From: Alnus glutinosa
Lineage: Eukaryota; Streptophyta; Magnoliopsida; Fagales; Betulaceae
DNA: 64,000 bases
Direction of reading: 5' to 3'
Assembly (NCBI RefSeq): GCF_958979055.1
Contig: NC_084887.1
Span: forward strand, 9,822,501-9,886,500
Part shown: positions 57,397 to 64,000 of the stretch, in pieces
Numbering within the stretch: position 1 is the first letter of the stretch
How the letters are laid out: each line of letters begins with the position of its first letter
Position numbers and translations under genes: made by a program
Notes under the pieces: generated by a model
The model's input: only the letters and a program-made list of their open reading frames with translations
Databases searched by the model: none
Told to the model about the DNA's origin: nothing

Positions 57397-60300
57397 AATA
57401 GTTTTTTTCTATTGAAATTTTTTTTAAAAAAAAGAAAAGAAAAGAAAAGAAAGAAAGGAAGAAAGAAAGAAAAAAAAACCCTCGTTTGGGCTGGGTCGGG
57501 AGCAGGAGCCCTTCTGGCAGGTGGTGGATTGTTACAACTTGGAGAGGTCCTCCTCCAGTCCTCTGGGTAAAGGCCTTGCGGTCGACTGCTATGCTCTGGA
57601 GAGATCCTCTCCCAGTCCTCTAGGTAAGGACCTTCTTGCGTGTTCCAAGAAGCGGGATGCAATCGATGTTGTTGAGGCTGCAGGTGACGTTGCAGTGCAG
57701 AAGTTGGGGATATTCAGGAAGCTTCTTGTTATTTTTGAAAAGTGGATTCTTTGGGCTTGTGCGCATAGGTCTCATTTGGGCTGGGTTTCCTCTAATGCGC
57801 TGAAGCGGAGCATGGGCAGGACTAAGTGTTGCCTTGGGTTGGGCAGAATGTGTTTTAGGGCTAGGTCCAGAAGGGTGGGCTGTAGGTCTTTTTCTAAAAA
57901 GACCACTAAGTCGGGTCTTAGAAGAGTGGATTACATTAAGAAGGCTAAGAAATGTGGGTTAGCTCCGGTTCATGGTCCTGATGATGGTATGGGAATCGTT
58001 CCTTCGGGCTTGGGTGCCCCAGCGTCGGAAGCTGTGGGTTTTTCGTCAGCCTCTTTTCCGGCGTTAAAAGAGCGTTCATCTCCCTATCCGATACTCGTGG
58101 AAAAGTCCTCTACTACGTCTAGTTTTGAAGCTTCTAACGTGTCATCGACAGCCGATACTTCTGTTTCCGAGGGCTTTGGTGTCCTTTCATGGGCCGTGAC
58201 GCTGGGTGTTCGACCGACTGTCTCTGCTTTGATGAGGTCAACTCTGGGTGGGGATCCTCCTTTGCCGCCTTCATTTGAGATGGCTCCTTCTCTGGCTCTT
58301 GTTGGGTTTGATCCAGCTCGGCGGTTGCTCTTCAGGCACGGACGCTCTAGGTGAAAGGCTGCGTTACTCTCTCCCTGTGATGTCGGAGTCTGGCGCCCCT
58401 TTTTACTCGTCAGAATCCAAGTCGATGCTTAAATACTCTCTGAAGAACAAGGTTGGCAAATTGGATAAGCATCTGCTTGCGGAGGCTCTTTAGACTTTCA
58501 ATGTTCCCAAGGATCTTTCCGGGCCGTTATGTGGGGTTGTCTCCTAGCCCTTGTCAGCTCCTGCTAAGTCTACGCCTGCTCAAGACCAAGGCTGTCAACC
58601 TCTCCTTCGGCGTGGCTTCCTTCTCCCAAGTGATGCGGCTCTTCCTCCGTTAGAAGTGGGTGTGGTTCCACTCTCTTCGGTCCAGTCTGTGCTTGGGTGC
58701 CCACCTTTTATGTCTTTCTCAAAGGTGAGTGGTTCTTCGCGGAGAGGTGGTTTTGAAGAGATTGGTGGTCCTCTCGAGGCAGCGATTGATCTTAACTTCT
58801 GTTTTAATACTTTGGGGGTCTCTCACGAGGGGGAATGTGAACAACTTTTTAGACTTCATGACTCTAATTGATGCGGAGCATCGTCTAGAGGCTCCAGTTT
58901 TCTCTTATAAGTTTAAAAGGAGTCGTGAAGTGAAGAATCTAGAGGGCTCAATTAATTATGATGCTAGAGGTTTTGGTTCTAGCCGGGGCAAGGCAAAGCA
59001 GCCTAATGTGATATATTAGTCTCTGGGTTTTGTGGGCTGGTTTTGTAGGGGTTTTTTGGGTTTCCTTCTGTCTGGGTTTTTCGGGTGTTTTTTCCCTTCC
59101 CCTCTCTTTATTGTTTTGGTGTCCTTTTGTATACTTCCTGTATGCTTAGGGGCGCCTTTACGCTTTTTATAAAATTCACTACTTATCAAAAAAAAGAAAA
59201 AAGAAAAAAAAAACCCACATTAAACTATGGCTGGCCGACCACCATTGGAGTTGGGGGTGGTGCGACCACCCCCCGGAGTATTCAGGCCACCCACGTTTTC
59301 AAGCTTTTTTTTTCTTTAAATTTGAGTTTTTTATTTTTCAAAAAAAAAATGGGGTTTTTTTTTAGTAATTTTGATCTGATTCTAACTAAAGTTTGTGTTG
59401 TCACCAAACCAAGGAGTAGGAATACCTATTTCATTCCACTCTCTTTTATTCCCGGTAATAAATTCCCTTTTCAATGGAATACTCATTCTGCAAACCAAAC
59501 GATGCCTAATTGTTTAGTAATGTATCGGTTGTCAACTACCCTTTGTCTTCTTGTTCGATCTCTTCCTTCATGTCTCACCCTTTAAAGTCGTTTCTTTTGC
59601 ATCCTTTGATAGAAGCAAACTATTTCTTAAACTCATGTCTTTTGCAACACAGTTCTGGAATCAATATTTTGAATTGTTTATTTTATAAGTTTGGATAGTG
59701 CTGATACCCGAAAAAGCTTGTGCTTGCCGTGCGTTTTTATAATTTTAGTCTAGTATTGAATGGGACAAGTTGCTTGTGTTATGTTTATCTATTTGTGATT
59801 AGCTTTCATGGCACTGTCATTTCTTGGTGTGATTTGTCGTGAATTATATGGCTGCTTTAAATTGGTCATAACTTGTGGACTTGTGGAGAAGCTTGCATGG
59901 TTAGTTTTAGCAACTTATTGATTATAACTAGATCTCTCTTTGATTATTAGTTTGTGTTTATCAGGTACTACTCTCGAGAAGATACCGAGGATGCTGTCAA
60001 GTATATAAGTGGGACAATTCTTGATGATCGTCCTATTCGTGTGGATTTTGATTGGGGATTCCAGGAAGGCAGGCAATGGGGCCGTGGTCGAAGTGGTGGA
60101 CAGGTGAGTTGCTGTCCCTGCCATTTATTGCCTAAGGTCCATCCTTTTACTTGCTTTAAGTTTTTGTCTTATCTTTTTTCATACAGGTGCGCGATGAATA
60201 TCGTACCAATTATGATCCTGATATCCTTCTGTTGTTTAATTTAACACATTTATATCGTCTTACTCTGTGGTTTAGCTGATGATAGTGCTGATTTTTCCGG

Positions 60301-63045
60301 AGGTTAGAAGGCTTTAGGAAATTTCGGTATAGTTGAACAGGTTGCAGTTATTAGAAGTTTTTGTTTGCTTATTTTTAATTGTGCTTTTATCATTTTGTTT
60401 CTGATTCACATTATTGAAAATATGTGAGAGATGGAGGATTCATTTGGAATTTTAATCACATGCACTTGAAATATCTATGTTGATGGGTGCATGTTTGATT
60501 TGGAGGGTAAATGGATGGATGGACAGATAAATTTGCTGAAGGTTATACTGTCCTGTGAATAGTTTTAGCTACCGAATGGTATTAGATTCTGTCAGACTGC
60601 TGTGTATAAATTGGATGGATGTTAAATATTGGGTTTGATCCCAACTTGCTAACTTAAAAGTCAATTAATAATTAAGAAAAAGGTTGAATATTATGGAGGA
60701 GCTTGTTATCCCATACATTTTATACTATTTGCAATAATAATGGTCCTTCCACTTCATCTTCTCCCTTTCAGCATCCCTTGTGGTACTTGTCCTTGTCCTT
60801 TGCCATCAAATGGTCCTAACCCATATCCTTTAGTTTTGATCTGGCGTTTAGCCTGATGATAGCTGATCAAAGATACTTTTTTCATTATCGTTTGGCATTC
60901 TTGGCCATTGGAATGTAACACTGGATATTAGCTCTGTCAACCTAAACATAGTTGAGTTCCTCTTCGGTACTTTGTTTCCACTCTTCAAATTTGTTTGTGG
61001 TATGTCTTGGAAATTAGTCTCATTTGACTTGTGCCCCCAAGGAAAGATTGCTCCACAATGCTGGCCAATTGATGCCTTTATATTCTGTTAATAAGCTCAA
61101 TTTGATTCCTTAACATGTTATACCTAGAGGTGGTTATGGAAAATTAGTTCAGAGGGAGCTGGAAGCACAAAGGCAGCTTGTCGATTATGGTGGTGGTTCA
61201 TTGGGCAATTTCCCACCAGTTATTGCACCTCAGTGTAAGTTATTCATAGCTATCATCTATAGATCCATACCTTATACTATGACCATAGTTTATAGTTTGG
61301 CTGTTGTCTGCTGGAACCGTTACACTCTTTGGCTTTTTTTACTTATAATAGGTGTATTTAGAACATTGTGGCTGCAGGTGTATTTTCAATTTCCTAACTT
61401 CATAATTTGATAAATGATACCTGGGACTGAGCCTGGCGAGGTGCAGTCATGGTCAAATTGTCAATTATAGACAGGTCCTCGAGGCTGTCTTTGACCATGG
61501 GTGGTTGAGTAGATAGGTCTGGGCACACGCTTGCCTCTAGTTTAAAATACCATTGTAAATACATGGTCAAAATTTGGCATATAAAATATGCGTTCCTTAT
61601 CCAATTTAATTTTTATGTGATTCTTGCTTGTTGGACAATGGAAAATGGGCCAAAGGTACAAGGAGGTTCAAGCATTATTAGAAAAATGCTAACTGGACAT
61701 GGACGAAGAGTAATGTTACATTCTACATATACATCTTACAAATATCCTACAAAGCTGACGTAGCAAAGTCCAGTAGGCCTTAGATCAGCCCTTGTTAAAA
61801 AAAGAAAATCCAATGGCTTATCTTGCCACTTAAGCTTTGTGAGATATTCGTAGGATATTTGTGTGGTATGTAGCATTACTTCATGGAGGAAACATGTTGG
61901 GAGAAGGCCATAGTTGTCAACTTTCAGTTGATAAATCATTTACCTTGGTTTGGAGCACCCACCTGGATTAATGCATTTGACCTTCTAAACATATAAATCA
62001 TTCTTGGATAGTTAAAACACTGTTTTTGAGTGCTGATAGATTGATGGTATTTCCTTTCCACCTACTCTTTCACATACAAATTATTTCTATTTACCAACAA
62101 AACAAAATTCTATAAGAGATTTTCAGAAAATTGTATTGGTCCCGAAGTGACCCCTTTACAGGACATAGAGGGGCATTAACTCTTACACCAAGGTCACTTG
62201 GGGAGCTCTAAGATACCATTAGATTAACTGACTGTTGTGGCTTTCTGTGGTACTTCCAAGTCATGCACTGATATAGGGTTTTATATATTGGGCCCCTAGA
62301 AAAGCTTTATGGCTGGCATAAAGTTCAATCTATTATGCATGTCAGTTTCAGTTTCTGCTTCTGCTTCAGCAGCCACTGACTATTAGTCCTGCAGATGGTG
62401 GTAGACATGGTGGAAGTCATGGTCATGTGGGTTCTTATCGTAAAGGTAACTCCTTTTATGAGCATATCTGTTTTCTGATGTATCAGGTCCATGCAAATAT
62501 TTGGGCCATTTTTGTATTTTATCGGACTTCCATATGGACATAGATTCTGTTTAATATCAGTCGTTTCTGAGGCAGATTACAATCGGAAGCGACACCGAGA
62601 TGATGACCGGCATGGGCATGAGACCTCAAAGAGAACCTCAGATCATGAATCCAGGAGAAGCTCTGATCACGAATCCAGACCGGTAATTTCCAAATGACAC
62701 TTTTAGCCTTATTCATCTGCATTCTTTTGTAGAATGGCTGCAACTGCCAACCTGCTACGGACGGCACACCTTATGTGAAGAGTTTATTTATGCAACTGAA
62801 AAGAGGGTTATCTCTGTTGCTAATTTGCTTCCATTTGTGTGGCAACTATCACAATTGTTTACATTGGTAGAGCCGTAGAGGGGCAGAGATCCCGCATGCT
62901 GTGTGCTTCTTTCGTAATATTTTTGACTACTGTTATGTCTCTCAACTTCAGTCGTTTTAAAATGTGACAGGAGAAGAATCCACGATTTCGTGAGAGTGGT
63001 GATTCTGATGATGACGAGGAGGATGATCGGAAACAACGAGCTTAG
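54433..63045 (+). CDS. CBP20: Nuclear cap-binding protein subunit 2 (CBP20), eight coding exons
   Basis: Exons are 54433-54450, 55448-55671, 59965-60103, 60187-60220, 61124-61234, 62395-62445, 62576-62682 and 62971-63045. They total 759 nt and give 252 residues, close to the roughly 257 of Arabidopsis CBP20. CBP20 binds the 7-methylguanosine cap of nuclear transcripts together with CBP80 and acts in splicing, microRNA processing and export. Residues 1-33 are the cap-binding N-terminal part ([20 protein letters not shown]). The RRM covers about 34-112 with RNP2 VYVGNMSF and RNP1 CGFCFVLYY. Then come [20 protein letters not shown] and [18 protein letters not shown]. The plant-specific tail is rich in RS/DH residues ([20 protein letters not shown]) and ends acidic then KQRA. 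Intron 4 is an AT-AC U12-type intron; every other junction is GT-AG. Intron 2 (4293 bp) carries transposons. Confidence 0.96.
55206..55254. repeat. Poly-C followed by poly-A tract in CBP20 intron 1
   Basis: About 30 C, with one early A interruption, are directly followed by about 18 A. Tracts like this are prone to sequencing and assembly error, so the length is uncertain. Confidence 0.85.
56379..56692. repeat. 157-bp tandem duplication in CBP20 intron 2
   Basis: The segment starting TATTCAAATTT and GTTTGAAGTATTCC, and passing through CAAGCGATTTTTCAAGG and TCTAAAATGTTCAA, occurs twice with a 157-bp period and only a few differences, so the duplication is fairly recent. Confidence 0.85.
57195..59506. 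mobile_element. PIF/Harbinger-like MITE interrupted by a LINE derivative, in CBP20 intron 2
   Basis: The left end GACCTCGTTTGGTTCG and the right end CAAACCAAACGATGCC are inverted. Inner text such as GGAATACCTATTCC recurs on both sides. A TAA duplication at 57192-57194 and 59507-59509 matches the TWA target of PIF/Harbinger elements. Between the arms lie a long A run (57361-57394) and a LINE derivative (next entry). Without it the element would be about 600 bp. Confidence 0.7.
57480..59205 (+). mobile_element. LINE derivative with ORF1-like sequence and LINE tail but no ORF2
   Basis: The 3' end TATGCTTAGGGGCGCC and ACTTATCAAAAAAA is the tail of the same LINE family as at 32120 and 28944. The body encodes, across several frame changes, a basic stretch ([19 protein letters not shown]), a Ser/Pro-rich region and near 58900-59010 [19 protein letters not shown] followed by GSSRGK, which resembles the C-terminal end of plant LINE ORF1. 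No endonuclease or reverse transcriptase sequence was seen. Near the front a 19-residue unit [15 protein letters not shown] is duplicated (57-bp repeat). It may be a non-autonomous or internally deleted copy. Confidence 0.55.
60221..61123 (+). other. AT-AC U12-type intron of CBP20
   Basis: The intron begins ATATCCTT directly after exon 4 (…GATCCTG) and ends in AC at 61122-61123. The branch-site consensus TTCCTTAAC is at 61106-61114, about 10 nt from the end. Joining the exons here restores the conserved DPARGGYGK reading. All three signals match the U12 spliceosome consensus exactly. A U12-type intron is known from Arabidopsis CBP20. Confidence 0.95.
61707..61881. mobile_element. Foldback MITE in CBP20 intron 5
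   Basis: The ends AGAGTAATGTTACATTCTAC and GGTATGTAGCATTACTT are inverted, and the arms pair further (CAAATATCCTACAAAGCT with AGCTTTGTGAGATATTCG). A 9-bp duplication CATGGACGA at 61698-61706 and CATGGAGGA at 61882-61890, one mismatch, flanks it. The GAGYAATGYTA end is shared with the MITE at 22934. Confidence 0.8.
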
Positions 63046-64000
63046 CCAGATTCTTGCTACTGTATTTTGATCTGTAGAATATTTTGTTAGCATTTCTGTG
63101 CTGTTTTTTTTTTGTTTTTTTTACTAGAGTTGTTCCCAAATTTGATGGACTGTAGAACAACAGATTTTGCTTTCCCTCTCTCGCTCTGAATGCCTAAAAT
63201 TGCTCTCGGAATTAAGCACCTTTCCAATGCCTAATGCCAGAAATCCTTCAATGGCGGGCATTGCAACAACAGATTGCACGAGAAAATACAGCCTTCACCA
63301 TGTTCACTACAATTTCCTCCATTTTTAGGGAAGTGCATGGTTAACAGCAGTACTGTTGAATAAATTTAAACGTTATTTTCTTGACCTTACCTAGCCCTCT
63401 GAAATTACGTTTTGATAACCCAATTTTACATCCTCTAATTTATTCGAGTAATGCCAAGTACTAAGCTTTCATTTTATTAGGTTGATGTGAAGTTCTCCCT
63501 AAAATAAAAAATAAAAATAAAAAACTGATGTATACTGTCATACAAGTCCAGTAAAATAGTATGAGAGTGTAATATGTAACATTATTTTATTTTATTTCTT
63601 CGTTCCTTCTTTACCAGAAGAGAGAATAAAAGAGGAGTAACGTGCAAGTATTATCATGACTCCATAAAAGCAGGGTAGAGAGTTCCAATGGCAGTTTAAA
63701 TTTTTGGTTAAAAGACCATGAATCTTTTCACAAACCCTATGCAGGTTCAAATGGCAATCTATGGGGCATTCTCAACGGCTTCTCTAATGTGTAGAGAACA
63801 AAAAGAGCTATATACATTATTTTAATATAAAATATCCCTCCGGTCTCCTTTCTCATCTTTTTATCTTTTATAGAGGATTGTGTTGAAATTTTGTAAAAAA
63901 TGTGATGGTAGCTAGGGAACTTGCATTTTTTAAAGAAATAATATTTAATTGATATAAAAAAAATTAATAAATAAATAAAAATTATGGAGTATATTTAGAT
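63046..64000. other. 3' region of CBP20 and following intergenic sequence
   Basis: The 3' untranslated region of CBP20 begins here. The rest of the window is AT-rich with no supportable gene. Confidence 0.4.

Noticed and set aside
57316-57570. An 84-codon frame with poly-Lys
   Set aside because: It reads through a long A run next to the LINE derivative.

Overview
The window is nuclear DNA of a flowering plant, most likely a woody eudicot. It has intron-split plant genes, a tandem SAUR auxin-response cluster, a very AT-rich background, and several layers of LTR retrotransposons, L1-type LINEs and inverted-repeat DNA transposons. I cannot name the species from sequence alone. All calls come from reading translations and repeats by eye, with no database search.

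Layout. (1) 0.4-9.9 kb: a SAUR cluster, all on the minus strand, with four intact single-exon genes (stops at 429, 3032, 5498 and 7511) and at least three decayed SAUR relics. Two intact genes are each followed by a relic, and a third, wholly dead unit lies at 9.4-9.8 kb, so the duplicated unit was probably a gene pair. Their promoters share a TATA box, a CACATG block and, in two genes, the auxin-response core TGTCTC. (2) 10-28 kb: no host gene seen. This is nested transposon territory: two solo LTRs of one family packed with GTCCGGACG motifs, a very long Ty3-type LTR with its primer site, an older solo LTR split by a Pack-MULE carrying part of an AAA-ATPase gene, a TRIM element, several foldback MITEs, and a three-level nest at 25.4-27.7 kb. 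(3) 28.1-37.7 kb, plus strand: a five-exon Mpv17/PMP22-family membrane protein gene. Its first intron is 7.8 kb and holds three LINE pieces and a hAT transposase relic. (4) 39.9-41.5 kb, plus strand: a two-exon OB-fold protein of the At4g28440 type with a housekeeping-style promoter. (5) 43.1-44.1 kb: a foldback element; 45.4-49.6 kb: a broken Ty3/gypsy element. (6) 50.9-52.5 kb, minus strand: a three-exon NFD6-like organellar protein. (7) 54.4-63.0 kb, plus strand: the eight-exon CBP20 gene for the small subunit of the nuclear cap-binding complex, with an AT-AC U12-type intron and a 4.3-kb intron that carries a PIF/Harbinger-like element with a LINE derivative inside it.

The host genes do not form one pathway. 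SAURs act in auxin-driven cell expansion, Mpv17/PMP22 proteins sit in organelle membranes, NFD6 is organellar and needed for nuclear fusion in reproduction, and CBP20 acts in nuclear RNA processing. The most informative points are the AAA-ATPase capture, the U12 intron, the datable nesting of elements through exact target-site duplications, and the paired live/dead SAUR units. I found nothing that is clearly a new biological system.
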